Under the pieces are notes generated by a model. The model was given only the letters and a program-made list of their open reading frames with translations, ran no database searches and had not been told where the DNA came from. A stretch of DNA of 40,890 nt from Oscillospiraceae bacterium (GTDB lineage: Bacteria; Bacillota; Clostridia; Oscillospirales; JAAYXM01). The stretch covers positions 1 to 40,890 of the forward strand of contig JAFYPW010000030.1 of assembly GCA_017559985.1 (NCBI GenBank), read 5' to 3'. Below, in pieces: positions 8,303 to 16,381 of the stretch (positions are counted from its first letter, which is position 1; the number at the start of each line of letters is the position of its first letter). The position numbers were made by a program, and so were the translations under genes.

Positions 8303-8340
8303 AAGCAACAAAAAAACGACCGACAGCGTTAAGAATGTGC

Positions 8341-8395
8341 AAAAACTGCACAAAAGATAAAAAAATTTAAAAAAATATAAAAAATATGTGGAAAA
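8341..8395. promoter_or_regulatory. phased A-tracts upstream of the tig promoter
   Basis: Six A-runs lie at about 8341-8345, 8352-8355, 8359-8365, 8369-8375, 8379-8384 and 8391-8395. Their centres are about 9-12 bp apart, one per helical turn, which predicts curved DNA and may act as an UP-like activator of the promoter just downstream. The inverted repeat TGTGCA/TGCACA (8336-8352) lies at the left edge. Confidence 0.5.
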
Positions 8396-8417
8396 ATCGG
8401 TGGGAATCTGTTACAAT
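8389..8417 (+). promoter_or_regulatory. promoter for tig
   Basis: An extended -10 TG-T-TACAAT ends at 8417 and a weak -35 TGGAAA (8389-8394) lies 17 bp upstream. The phased A-tracts lie directly behind it. Confidence 0.55.
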
Positions 8418-8454
8418 AATTAGGTTATAACCGATTCGAAAGGAATGGTCTCAA

Positions 8455-9942
8455 ATGAAGTTGAAATCAACAGAAAAACTCGAGAACGGAAAGGTCTGTC
8501 TCGAAATCCAGGTAGAAAAGCCTGAATTTGATGATGCTATGGAAAAGGCATACCTCAAAAACAAGTCTAAAATTTCGGTTCCCGGCTTCCGTAAAGGAAA
8601 AGCTCCGAGAGCTATGATTGAACGTATGTACGGTGCAGGCGTTTTCACGGAAGACGCTATCAATATCGCTTATCCCGCAGCTTTTGAAGCAGCAATCAAG
8701 GAGAGCGGATATGAACCGGTTGACTATCCTGAGGTAGAGCTTGTAGATATAAACGACGACGGCTTCACAATGAAGACAACAGTCACTGTCAAGCCCGAAG
8801 TAAAGCTTGGCAAGTATAAGGGCGTTGAAGCTGAGAAGCCCGCTGTTTCCGTAACAAAGAAGGATGTTGAAGCAGAGCTTTCCGTTATGCTTGAAAGAAA
8901 CGCACGCCTTGTTACGGTAGAGCGTCCCGCAAAAGACGGCGACACAGTTCTTATAGACTTTGAGGGCTTTGTTGACGGTGTCGCATTTGAAGGCGGCAAG
9001 AGCGAAAACCACAGCCTCAAGCTTGGTTCAAACCAGTTTATCCCGGGATTTGAAGCGCAGCTTGTCGACAAGAGCGCAGGCGATGATGTTGATGTCAATG
9101 TAACTTTCCCGAAAGAATACCACGCAGAAGACCTTGCAGGTAAGGAAGCGGTATTCAAGGTTAAAATTCACGAAGTCAAGGAAACAGAGCTTCCGGCTCT
9201 TGACGATGAGTTTGCAAAGGATGTTTCCGAGTTTGAAACACTTGATGAGCTCAAGAAGAGCATTGAGAAGAAAATTCGTGAAACACGCGAAAAGATGTCA
9301 AATGACGCTTTTGAGGCTGCAATCGTAAAGGCTGTTGTTTCCAAGATGAAGGTTGAAATTCCCGAAGTTATGATTGAGGCACAGCTTGACAATATCAGCA
9401 ACGATTTTGCACAGCGCCTTGAAATGCAGGGTATTCCGTTTGATCAGTACCTTGAAATGATGCAGTCAAACATCGAAGATTTCCGCAAGAACTTCCGCAG
9501 CCAGGCAGAAGATCAGGTAAAGTCAAGACTTGCGCTTGAAGCTATCTCAAAGGCTGAGAAGATCGAGCCGACAGACGAGGATGTTGAAGCTGAATATACA
9601 AAGCTTTCCGAGCAGTACGGTATGCCCGTTGAGCGTATCCGCAGCTTTATTTCACCGGATGCAATGAAGAGCGACCTTTACACAATCAAGGCACTTCAGT
9701 TCCTCCGTGAGAATGCAGTTGCAACAGCACCTGTAAAGAAGACAACAGCAAAGAAAGACGCTCCGGCAAAGGAAGCTTCTGCAGAAAAGAAACCCGCAGC
9801 AAAGAAGACGACTTCAAAAGCAAGTGGTGAGACAAAGACAACAGCAGCAAAGAAGACAACAACTGCTTCAAAGTCTGCCTCAACAGCAAAGAAGCCTGCT
9901 GCAAAGAAAACAACAACAAAAAAGGCTGAGGAAAAAGAATAA
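8455..9942 (+). CDS. tig: trigger factor with Lys/Ala/Thr-rich C-terminal tail
   Basis: A ribosome-bound chaperone and peptidyl-prolyl isomerase of 495 residues, longer than the usual 430 or so. The ribosome-docking loop is seen as GFRKGKAPRAMIERMYG (about residues 45-61). The FKBP-like domain follows (DTVLIDFEGFVDGVAFEGG, about 163-181), then the helical chaperone arms. From about residue 425 to the end is a low-complexity tail made of repeated AKKTT, AKKPA and similar units, strongly basic apart from the last few residues. SD-like AAAGGAAT precedes the ATG. It heads tig-clpP-clpX-lon, with a hairpin and a possible second promoter before clpP. Confidence 0.95.
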   Translation: MKLKSTEKLENGKVCLEIQVEKPEFDDAMEKAYLKNKSKISVPGFRKGKAPRAMIERMYGAGVFTEDAINIAYPAAFEAAIKESGYEPVDYPEVELVDINDDGFTMKTTVTVKPEVKLGKYKGVEAEKPAVSVTKKDVEAELSVMLERNARLVTVERPAKDGDTVLIDFEGFVDGVAFEGGKSENHSLKLGSNQFIPGFEAQLVDKSAGDDVDVNVTFPKEYHAEDLAGKEAVFKVKIHEVKETELPALDDEFAKDVSEFETLDELKKSIEKKIRETREKMSNDAFEAAIVKAVVSKMKVEIPEVMIEAQLDNISNDFAQRLEMQGIPFDQYLEMMQSNIEDFRKNFRSQAEDQVKSRLALEAISKAEKIEPTDEDVEAEYTKLSEQYGMPVERIRSFISPDAMKSDLYTIKALQFLRENAVATAPVKKTTAKKDAPAKEASAEKKPAAKKTTSKASGETKTTAAKKTTTASKSASTAKKPAAKKTTTKKAEEKE

Positions 9943-9958
9943 TTTTCCATATTTCAGG

Positions 9959-9964
9959 TATAAT
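9959..9964 (+). promoter_or_regulatory. possible internal promoter (-10 box) before clpP
   Basis: A perfect TATAAT lies at 9959-9964, 84 bases before clpP. The sequence 17 bp upstream (AGAATA) is a poor -35 match, so this would be a weak or activator-dependent promoter. No CtsR-type (GGTCAAA repeat) or CIRCE operator was seen near it. Confidence 0.3.
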
Positions 9965-9975
9965 GTAATCGTAAG

Positions 9976-10010
9976 GATAGGCGGGAGGAGTTTTTCCTCG
10001 CGCCTATCTT
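9976..10010 (+). terminator. hairpin between tig and clpP, weak terminator or attenuator
   Basis: GATAGGCG (9976-9983) pairs with CGCCTATC (10001-10008), and GAGGA (9985-9989) with TCCTC (9995-9999), with a single G-G mismatch between the two helices. Only TTTC follows, so termination would be partial. It could set the ratio of tig to clp transcripts or mark a processing site. Confidence 0.5.
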
Positions 10011-10047
10011 TCAAAAAGAAGATACTTATTTGACAGGAGTGACAAGA

Positions 10048-10632
10048 ATGAGTTTAGTACCAATGGTAGTAGAACAGACCAACAGAGGCGAGAGGTCTTA
10101 TGATATTTTTTCGCGTCTTCTCAACGACAGAATTATAATCCTGTCCGAGGAAGTGAACGATACAACAGCCTCTCTTATAGTAGCACAGCTTCTGTATCTT
10201 GAATCGCAGGACCCGGATAAGGATATCAACTTTTATATCAATTCACCCGGTGGCTCGATTACGGCAGGTATGGCAATCTATGATACAATGCAGTATATCA
10301 AGTGCGATGTATCGACAATCTGCGTAGGTATGGCAGCTTCAATGGGTGCATTCCTTCTTGCGGCGGGTGCTCCGGGAAAGCGCCTTGCACTCCCGAATTC
10401 CGAGATTATGATTCATCAGCCGCTTTCCGGTATGCAGGGGCAGGCAACAGATATAAAAATCCATGCAGACAGAATCATAAGAATTAAATCACATCTTAAC
10501 GAGATTCTCTCTGAGGTTACGGGAAAGCCGATTGAGGTTATTGAGCAGGATACCGAGCGCGATAACTTTATGACAGCGGACGAAGCTGTTGCATATGGCC
10601 TTATTGATAAGGTAATCACTAAAAGACAGTAA
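10048..10632 (+). CDS. clpP: ATP-dependent Clp protease proteolytic subunit
   Basis: The 194-residue serine peptidase that forms the tetradecameric barrel capped by ClpX or other Clp ATPases. The catalytic triad falls at Ser98 ([10 protein letters not shown]), His123 (EIMIHQPL) and Asp172 (TERDNFM). This numbering supports the start [10 protein letters not shown] at 10048, which has ACAGGAGTGA upstream, over the slightly longer frame from 10030. It lies 28 bases before clpX, its partner ATPase. Confidence 0.97.
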   Translation: MSLVPMVVEQTNRGERSYDIFSRLLNDRIIILSEEVNDTTASLIVAQLLYLESQDPDKDINFYINSPGGSITAGMAIYDTMQYIKCDVSTICVGMAASMGAFLLAAGAPGKRLALPNSEIMIHQPLSGMQGQATDIKIHADRIIRIKSHLNEILSEVTGKPIEVIEQDTERDNFMTADEAVAYGLIDKVITKRQ

Positions 10633-10660
10633 ACCTGCGCTTGCGGGATAGGAGTAAGAT

Positions 10661-11911
10661 ATGCCTGATAATAAGAATGAAATTGTGTGTTCGTTTTGCG
10701 GTGAGGTTATAAAACCGAAGACAAAGGTTCTCGCAGGGCTTAACGGATACATTTGCGAAAATTGTATCGATGCGTGTAAAGAATATCTTGATTCGCTGAA
10801 TGCACACGAAGTGGGTTTTGAAGCTGACAAGCAGAATAGCATTACAGTCTTGAAACCCCGTGAAATACACGAAAAACTCAATGAATATATTGTCGGACAG
10901 GAAAACGCAAAGCTTGCGTTAAGTGTTGCGGTGTATAATCATTATAAGAGAATTTCAAATGACGACCCGAATGATGTTGAGCTTCAGAAGAGCAATATTC
11001 TTATGATAGGTCCGACGGGCTCGGGTAAAACACTTTTCGCACAGACTCTCGCAAAGATGCTTAATGTTCCGTTTGCGATTGCCGATGCAACGACGCTTAC
11101 AGAGGCGGGTTATGTCGGTGAAGATGTTGAAAATATTCTTCTTCGCCTTATTCAGGCAGCTGACTATGACATAGAAGCAGCAGAGCACGGAATTATATTC
11201 ATTGACGAGATTGATAAGATAGCGAGAAAGAGCGAGAATACCTCGATAACACGAGATGTATCGGGTGAAGGTGTTCAGCAGGCAATACTTAAAATTCTTG
11301 AAGGAACGGTTGCAAACGTTCCCCCGCAGGGAGGAAGAAAGCATCCGCATCAGGAATTCATACAGATCAACACAAAGAACATCCTCTTCATTTGCGGTGG
11401 TGCGTTTGACGGAATCGAGAAAGTTATTTCAAAACGCAAAACACAGAAAGGCATCGGCTTTGGTTCTGAGATTGCATCAAAAAACAGCGAGAACAAGGCT
11501 GAACTTCTTGCAGATATTCAGCCGCGCGACCTTCTCAAATTCGGTATTATTCCGGAGCTTGTGGGGCGCCTTCCGGTTATTGCTCCGCTTGCGCCGCTCG
11601 ACCGTGACGCGATGATAAGCATTCTCACAAAGCCGAAGAATGCAATCATAAAGCAGTATATCCGTCTTCTTGAGATGGACGGCGTTGAGCTTTCTTTTGA
11701 GGAAAAAGCACTCGAAGCGATTGCGGAGCTTGCGATAGAACGCGAAATAGGCGCACGCGGACTTCGCGCGGTAGTTGAGGGTGTTATGCAGAAGATTATG
11801 TACGATGTTCCGTCTGAGGAGGACATTGTAAGCATAACGATAACCGAAGAGACAATAAGAGAAAAGAAAGAGCCTGTTTTTGTGCGCTCTGCCAAAAAAC
11901 TGGCGCAGTAA
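10661..11911 (+). CDS. clpX: ATP-dependent Clp protease ATP-binding subunit ClpX
   Basis: A 416-residue AAA+ unfoldase that feeds substrates to ClpP. The N-terminal zinc-binding domain has four cysteines in CSFCGE and [10 protein letters not shown]. Walker A is [15 protein letters not shown] and Walker B is [10 protein letters not shown]; the RKH loop is [10 protein letters not shown]. Length and architecture are standard. It starts at 10661 with ATAGGAGTAAG ahead of the ATG and is followed 12 bases later by lon. Confidence 0.97.
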   Translation: MPDNKNEIVCSFCGEVIKPKTKVLAGLNGYICENCIDACKEYLDSLNAHEVGFEADKQNSITVLKPREIHEKLNEYIVGQENAKLALSVAVYNHYKRISNDDPNDVELQKSNILMIGPTGSGKTLFAQTLAKMLNVPFAIADATTLTEAGYVGEDVENILLRLIQAADYDIEAAEHGIIFIDEIDKIARKSENTSITRDVSGEGVQQAILKILEGTVANVPPQGGRKHPHQEFIQINTKNILFICGGAFDGIEKVISKRKTQKGIGFGSEIASKNSENKAELLADIQPRDLLKFGIIPELVGRLPVIAPLAPLDRDAMISILTKPKNAIIKQYIRLLEMDGVELSFEEKALEAIAELAIEREIGARGLRAVVEGVMQKIMYDVPSEEDIVSITITEETIREKKEPVFVRSAKKLAQ

Positions 11912-11923
11912 AGGAGAAACAAT

Positions 11924-14347
11924 ATGTCTGAAAACATATTGAGAAAAGGGATAATGCCGGTTCTTCCGCTTCGCGGACTTACGGCGTTCCCGCATATGAT
12001 GCTTAATTTTGATGTTGGGCGCGATAAGTCGATGAAATCTCTTGATGATGCGATGACTAAAAATCAGAAGATTTTTCTTGTCGCACAGAAAGAGATAAGA
12101 ACAGACAACCCAACAGCGGAAGATATATATACAGTCGGAACCGTTGCCCGCGTGAAGCAGGTTATGAAGTTTCCGGCAAACAATATCCGTGTGCTTGTTG
12201 AGGGCATATACAGGGCTAAAATTTTAAATGTAACCCATATTGAACCGTTTATCGAAGCTGAGGTAGAAGAGCTTCGGATTCCCAATACACGTGAAAACAG
12301 TGTCCGTTGTGAGGCGCTTATGCGCACGGCACAGGAGCTTTTTTCAGAGTATATCGAGTTTGCGCCAAAGCTTTCAAACGATGCGATGCTCAATGTTGTT
12401 TCTGCGGATTCATTAGGGGAACTTGCGGATATAATTGCACAGAGCATACCCACAAAGTTTACAAACAAGCAGGCGGTGCTTGAAGAGCTTCATCCGTTCA
12501 AGCGCTTGTCTCTCGTGACGAAGCTTCTCGTCCGTGAACTTGAAATCTTTAAGGTTGAGCATAACATAACCGGTAAGGTTCAGGAGCAGATGGACAAGAA
12601 TCAGCGTGATTATTTCTTGCGTGAGCAGATAAAAGCAATCCACGAAGAACTCGGCGATGATGACGATACAGAGAACGAAACAGAGGTATATTTCGAGAAA
12701 ATCAACTCGCTCACATTGCCTGATGAAGTGAGTGAAAAGCTCATGAAAGAAGCATCAAGGCTTCGTAAGATGCAGACAAATTCGCCCGAAAGCGGTGTCG
12801 TAAGAACATACCTTGATACGGTTTTGGAGCTTCCGTGGAATACGGAAACGAAGGATAAGCTCAGCCTTGACTCTGCATCAAAGGTTCTTGACCGCGATCA
12901 TTACGGAATGGAAAAGGTTAAAGAGCGCATATTGGAGTTCCTTGCGGTAAAGCAGCTTACGCCTGAAAGCAACGGACAGATAATCTGCCTTGTCGGACCT
13001 CCCGGTGTCGGCAAAACTTCAATCGGTAAAAGTATTGCAGCGGCTATGGGTAGAAAGTTTGCACGGCTTTCACTTGGCGGTGTGCGCGATGAGGCGGATA
13101 TCAGAGGTCACAGAAAAACATATATCGGCGCGATGCCGGGAAGAATTATGACCGCATTAAAAACAGCGGGAAGCAAGAATGCTCTCATTCTTCTTGATGA
13201 GATAGATAAAATGTCAAGTGATTTCAGAGGCGATCCGTCGGCAGCGATGCTTGAAGTGCTCGATTCTGAACAAAACGTTGCTTTCCGTGACCATTACCTT
13301 GAAGTTCCGTTTGATTTGTCGGATGTTTTATTTATAACGACGGCAAACACAACCTCGACAATCCCGCTTCCGCTTCTTGACCGTATGGAGATTATTGAGC
13401 TTACAAGCTATACGGTTGAGGACAAATTCCATATTGCAAAAAACCATCTTATTAGAAAACAGATGAAAAAGCACGGTATAAAGTCAAATATGCTGCGGGT
13501 TTCTGATGATGCAATTTATAAGATAATTTCGGACTATACGCGTGAGGCGGGCGTCAGAACGCTTGAACGCGAGATAGGAACGCTCATGCGAAAAGCTGCG
13601 AAGAAAATTGTAGCCGAAAACTGTGGCAGAATAACTGTTACCGAAAAAAACATCAGCGATTACCTTGGTGTTGAGAAGTTCCGTGAGGATAAGCTTTTTG
13701 ACGGCAAGGAAGCAGGCGTTGTAAACGGACTCGCGTGGACGGCAGTCGGCGGTGAAATGCTTGAAGTTGAAGTAAATGTAACGGAGGGTACGGGAAAGCT
13801 TGAAATTACGGGCAATCTCGGAACTGTTATGAACGAATCGGCAAAGGCGGCGCTTACCTATGTAAGAAGCCGTGCCGAGCAATTTGACATTCCTTCCGAC
13901 TTTTATAAAACGCGAGACATTCACATCCATTTCCCTGAAGGTGCAATACCGAAAGACGGCCCGTCTGCGGGCATTACAATAGCTACTGCACTTGTGTCTG
14001 CGCTTACGGGAGTTCCTGCGCGGAATGATGTTGCGATGACAGGTGAAATTTCAATCCGCGGCCGCGTTCTTCCTATCGGCGGACTCAAAGAGAAGACTAT
14101 GGCGGCATACCGCCACGGTATTAAAACTGTTATAATCCCTGAGGATAACTTAAAAGACCTTGAAGAGATTGATAAGACAGTTCGCGCATCACTTTCTTTC
14201 TGTCCTGTAAGCCATGCGGATGATGTTGTAAAGTGTGCGATTGATTTGTCGTCGCGCCCGGAGAAGGAAGAAACTGAAAAAACGAAATTCGCGCCTGTTA
14301 TTGAAGAGGGAAGCGCGCAGGGGAAAATGCGCGGAATTCGCCAGTAG
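11924..14347 (+). CDS. lon: ATP-dependent protease Lon (class A)
   Basis: An 807-residue cytosolic AAA+ protease with substrate-binding, ATPase and protease domains in one chain. The N-terminal LON domain covers about residues 10-200, followed by a coiled-coil linker. Walker A is GPPGVGKTSIGKSIA (about 359) and Walker B is ALILLDEIDKM. The Ser-Lys dyad is in PKDGPSAGITIA and GGLKEKTMAAYRHG. There is no membrane segment, so this is LonA, not LonB. AAAGGAGAAAC precedes the start. The C-terminal 35 residues or so are charged and variable. yihA starts 10 bases after the stop. Confidence 0.97.
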   Translation: MSENILRKGIMPVLPLRGLTAFPHMMLNFDVGRDKSMKSLDDAMTKNQKIFLVAQKEIRTDNPTAEDIYTVGTVARVKQVMKFPANNIRVLVEGIYRAKILNVTHIEPFIEAEVEELRIPNTRENSVRCEALMRTAQELFSEYIEFAPKLSNDAMLNVVSADSLGELADIIAQSIPTKFTNKQAVLEELHPFKRLSLVTKLLVRELEIFKVEHNITGKVQEQMDKNQRDYFLREQIKAIHEELGDDDDTENETEVYFEKINSLTLPDEVSEKLMKEASRLRKMQTNSPESGVVRTYLDTVLELPWNTETKDKLSLDSASKVLDRDHYGMEKVKERILEFLAVKQLTPESNGQIICLVGPPGVGKTSIGKSIAAAMGRKFARLSLGGVRDEADIRGHRKTYIGAMPGRIMTALKTAGSKNALILLDEIDKMSSDFRGDPSAAMLEVLDSEQNVAFRDHYLEVPFDLSDVLFITTANTTSTIPLPLLDRMEIIELTSYTVEDKFHIAKNHLIRKQMKKHGIKSNMLRVSDDAIYKIISDYTREAGVRTLEREIGTLMRKAAKKIVAENCGRITVTEKNISDYLGVEKFREDKLFDGKEAGVVNGLAWTAVGGEMLEVEVNVTEGTGKLEITGNLGTVMNESAKAALTYVRSRAEQFDIPSDFYKTRDIHIHFPEGAIPKDGPSAGITIATALVSALTGVPARNDVAMTGEISIRGRVLPIGGLKEKTMAAYRHGIKTVIIPEDNLKDLEEIDKTVRASLSFCPVSHADDVVKCAIDLSSRPEKEETEKTKFAPVIEEGSAQGKMRGIRQ

Positions 14348-14357
14348 GAGAAGACTT

Positions 14358-14957
14358 ATGACACAAAAACCGGTTCTCAATCTGCATATAGCCGAGTTTG
14401 TAAAGTCGGCGGCAAATCCTGAAGGTTTTATAGAAACGACTTTCCCGCAAATTATTTTTGCGGGAAAGTCAAACGTCGGCAAATCTTCTGTGATTAACCG
14501 CATTTTAAACAGGAAAAACTTTGCCAGAGTCGGCGCATCTCCCGGAAAGACGATACATATAAACTATTTTCTTATAGACAATAAGGCTTATTTTGTCGAC
14601 CTTCCGGGCTATGGCTATGCAAAGGTTTCTATGGATGAAAAGAAGCGCTGGGCAAGGCTTATCGAAACATATTTAAACCGCGAAGAGGGGTTTGACCTCG
14701 GTATTTTCATTGTGGATATCAGGCACAAGCCCACGGCAGACGACGTTGTTATGGCAAATTGGTTTATGCAGGCAGGAATGCCGTTTTATGTGGTAGCAAA
14801 CAAACAGGACAAGCTCAAAAAAAGCCAGATAGAGCCGGCGATAGAGCTTATAGCAGAAACTTTGAATATTCCCAAAGGGATAATAATTCCGTTTTCTGCC
14901 GAAAAGGGAACGGGCAGAGACGATGTTGTAAGAATTATTCAGAACACACTTGAATGA
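14358..14957 (+). CDS. yihA: ribosome biogenesis GTP-binding protein YihA/YsxC (EngB)
   Basis: A 199-residue TRAFAC-class GTPase needed for 50S assembly, commonly encoded directly after lon in Bacillota. Motifs: G1 FAGKSNVGKSS, G2 region GKTIHINYF, G3 DLPGYGYAKV, G4 VANKQDKL and G5 FSAEKG. The ATG at 14358 has TAGGAGAAG upstream, whereas the much longer open frame back to 14235 runs inside lon and is not coding. The coding sequence includes a perfect 14-bp hairpin (14438-14470) at the P-loop. The stop overlaps the frame of lysA. Confidence 0.95.
   Translation: MTQKPVLNLHIAEFVKSAANPEGFIETTFPQIIFAGKSNVGKSSVINRILNRKNFARVGASPGKTIHINYFLIDNKAYFVDLPGYGYAKVSMDEKKRWARLIETYLNREEGFDLGIFIVDIRHKPTADDVVMANWFMQAGMPFYVVANKQDKLKKSQIEPAIELIAETLNIPKGIIIPFSAEKGTGRDDVVRIIQNTLE
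14438..14470 (+). other. perfect 14-bp hairpin inside the yihA coding sequence
   Basis: GACTTTCCCGCAAA (14438-14451) and TTTGCGGGAAAGTC (14457-14470) are perfect inverted copies with the loop TTATT. This is about 80 bases into yihA, over the codons leading into the G1 loop. No T-run follows, so it is not a terminator. It would be a very stable mRNA structure. Confidence 0.8.
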
Positions 14958-14974
14958 AAGGAGCGGTGATACGA

Positions 14975-16276
14975 TTGTTTATTTCAGAATCATTGTCGGT
15001 TAACGAAAATGGACATCTTGCAATTGCTTCGGCAGATGTGGTAGACCTTGCAAAAAAATACGGAACTCCGCTCTATATCATGGATGAGGACAGGATTTCG
15101 GGAATTTGCCGTGAGTATGTTGATGCTATGCGGAAATGCTGCGGCGAAAACTTTATGGTACACTATGCAAGCAAAGCGTTCTGTACAAAATACATATACA
15201 AAATAATTGACATTGACGGTATGGGCGCAGATGTTGTTTCCGGAGGAGAACTTTTTACGGCAATCAGCGCAGGTTTTCCTGCGGGGAAAGTTTCTTTTCA
15301 CGGAAATAACAAGACCTCCGACGAGATAGAGTATGCACTTTCTGTCGGAGTACGGGAGTTTATTGTTGATAACCGCGAGGAGCTTCATCTTATAAACCGT
15401 ATAGCAAAAGAAAAGGAAACTGTTGCAAATATATCGTTCCGGATTAAACCGGGTGTTGATGCGCATACTCACGATTTTATCAAAACAGGACAGATAGATT
15501 CAAAGTTCGGTGTTGCGCTTGAAAATAACGAGGCGTTCGATATGATCAGCGAGGCACTTGAACTTTCAAATGTAAAGCTTGTTGGGTTACACTGTCATAT
15601 AGGTTCGCAGATTTTTGAGTCGGAGCCGTTTGCGGAAGCAGCCAGGGTTATGATAGGCTTTATTGCAAAAATAAAGAATGAACTCGGCGTCAAAATATGT
15701 GAGCTGAACCTTGGTGGAGGTTTTGGTATAAGGTATACTGAAAACGATGACCCGAAAAACATTTTTGAAACGGTTAAAAACTTTACCGACGTAGTAAAAA
15801 GTGAATGCCGGAAGAACAACATCGACTTTCCGTTTTTATCAATAGAACCGGGGCGGTCTGTTGTTGCCGAATCGGGAATAACGGTTTATACGGTGGGCTC
15901 GGTAAAGGAGATTCGGGATATTCGCACATATGTATCAATAGATGGCGGAATGACGGATAATCCGAGATATGCGCTTTATGGCGCTGAATATACCGTGCTC
16001 TTGCCGGAGAGACCGCTTGATAAAAAAACGGAAACAGTCACCGTGGCGGGGCGCAATTGTGAAAGCGGAGACCTTATAGGCGTTGATTTGAAGCTCCCGA
16101 AGGTTAAGGCAGGAGAACTTCTCGCAGTGCTTACCACGGGTGCATATAATTACTCGATGGCATCAAATTATAACAGAGTTCCGCGCCCTCCGGTCGTTAT
16201 GGTAAGCAAAGGCAAGGATAAACTCATAGTCCGCCGCGAAACATATGAAGACCTTATAAAAAACGATTTAGTATAA
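14975..16276 (+). CDS. lysA: diaminopimelate decarboxylase
   Basis: A 433-residue PLP enzyme making lysine from meso-diaminopimelate, the last lysine step. The PLP lysine lies in HYASKAFCTKYI; other signatures are FHGNNKT, GLHCHIGSQI, the glycine-rich LNLGGGFGIRY, SIEPGRSVV and the active-site CESGDL. I chose a TTG start at 14975 (then FISESLSVNENG), because AAAGGAG and GGTGAT precede it and because homologous proteins typically begin just there. An ATG at 14954 overlapping the yihA stop gives seven more residues but has no binding site. It is probably the last gene of the tig-lon transcript and is closed by a strong terminator. Confidence 0.94.
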   Translation: MFISESLSVNENGHLAIASADVVDLAKKYGTPLYIMDEDRISGICREYVDAMRKCCGENFMVHYASKAFCTKYIYKIIDIDGMGADVVSGGELFTAISAGFPAGKVSFHGNNKTSDEIEYALSVGVREFIVDNREELHLINRIAKEKETVANISFRIKPGVDAHTHDFIKTGQIDSKFGVALENNEAFDMISEALELSNVKLVGLHCHIGSQIFESEPFAEAARVMIGFIAKIKNELGVKICELNLGGGFGIRYTENDDPKNIFETVKNFTDVVKSECRKNNIDFPFLSIEPGRSVVAESGITVYTVGSVKEIRDIRTYVSIDGGMTDNPRYALYGAEYTVLLPERPLDKKTETVTVAGRNCESGDLIGVDLKLPKVKAGELLAVLTTGAYNYSMASNYNRVPRPPVVMVSKGKDKLIVRRETYEDLIKNDLV

Positions 16277-16279
16277 ATT

Positions 16280-16314
16280 AAAAAACAATGCAGTTCAAAC
16301 CTGCATTGTTTTTT
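16280..16314 (+). terminator. terminator after lysA
   Basis: AAAAAACAATGCAG (16280-16293) and CTGCATTGTTTTTT (16301-16314) are perfect inverted copies with a 7-base loop and a T-run. It ends the tig to lysA run and insulates spoIVA. Confidence 0.92.
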
Positions 16315-16343
16315 GCATATTACGGACATTCCTCTCATATAGT
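16315..16343 (+). promoter_or_regulatory. sigma-E-type (sporulation) promoter of spoIVA
   Basis: GCATATT (16315-16321) matches the B. subtilis SigE -35 consensus KMATATT in all positions. After 14 bases, CATATAGT (16336-16343) matches the -10 consensus CATACA-n-T at all but one defined base. The start codon is 39 bases on. There is no sigma-A-like promoter in the gap. SigE control of spoIVA is established in B. subtilis; here it is inferred from the match. Confidence 0.75.
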
Positions 16344-16381
16344 TGTGTTGGTAGTATTAAAAGAACAGGGAGGAATGTTTC

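Noticed and set aside
9696-9950. A long minus-strand open frame opposite the end of tig, rich in Ala, Val and Phe
   Set aside because: It is the low-complexity shadow of the Lys/Ala/Thr repeat tail, with no ribosome binding site or promoter.
14235-14357. An extended N-terminus of YihA from an in-frame ATG at 14235
   Set aside because: It overlaps the lon coding sequence, is Arg/Lys-rich as expected of an out-of-frame shadow, and the ATG at 14358 has a good binding site and the family start.
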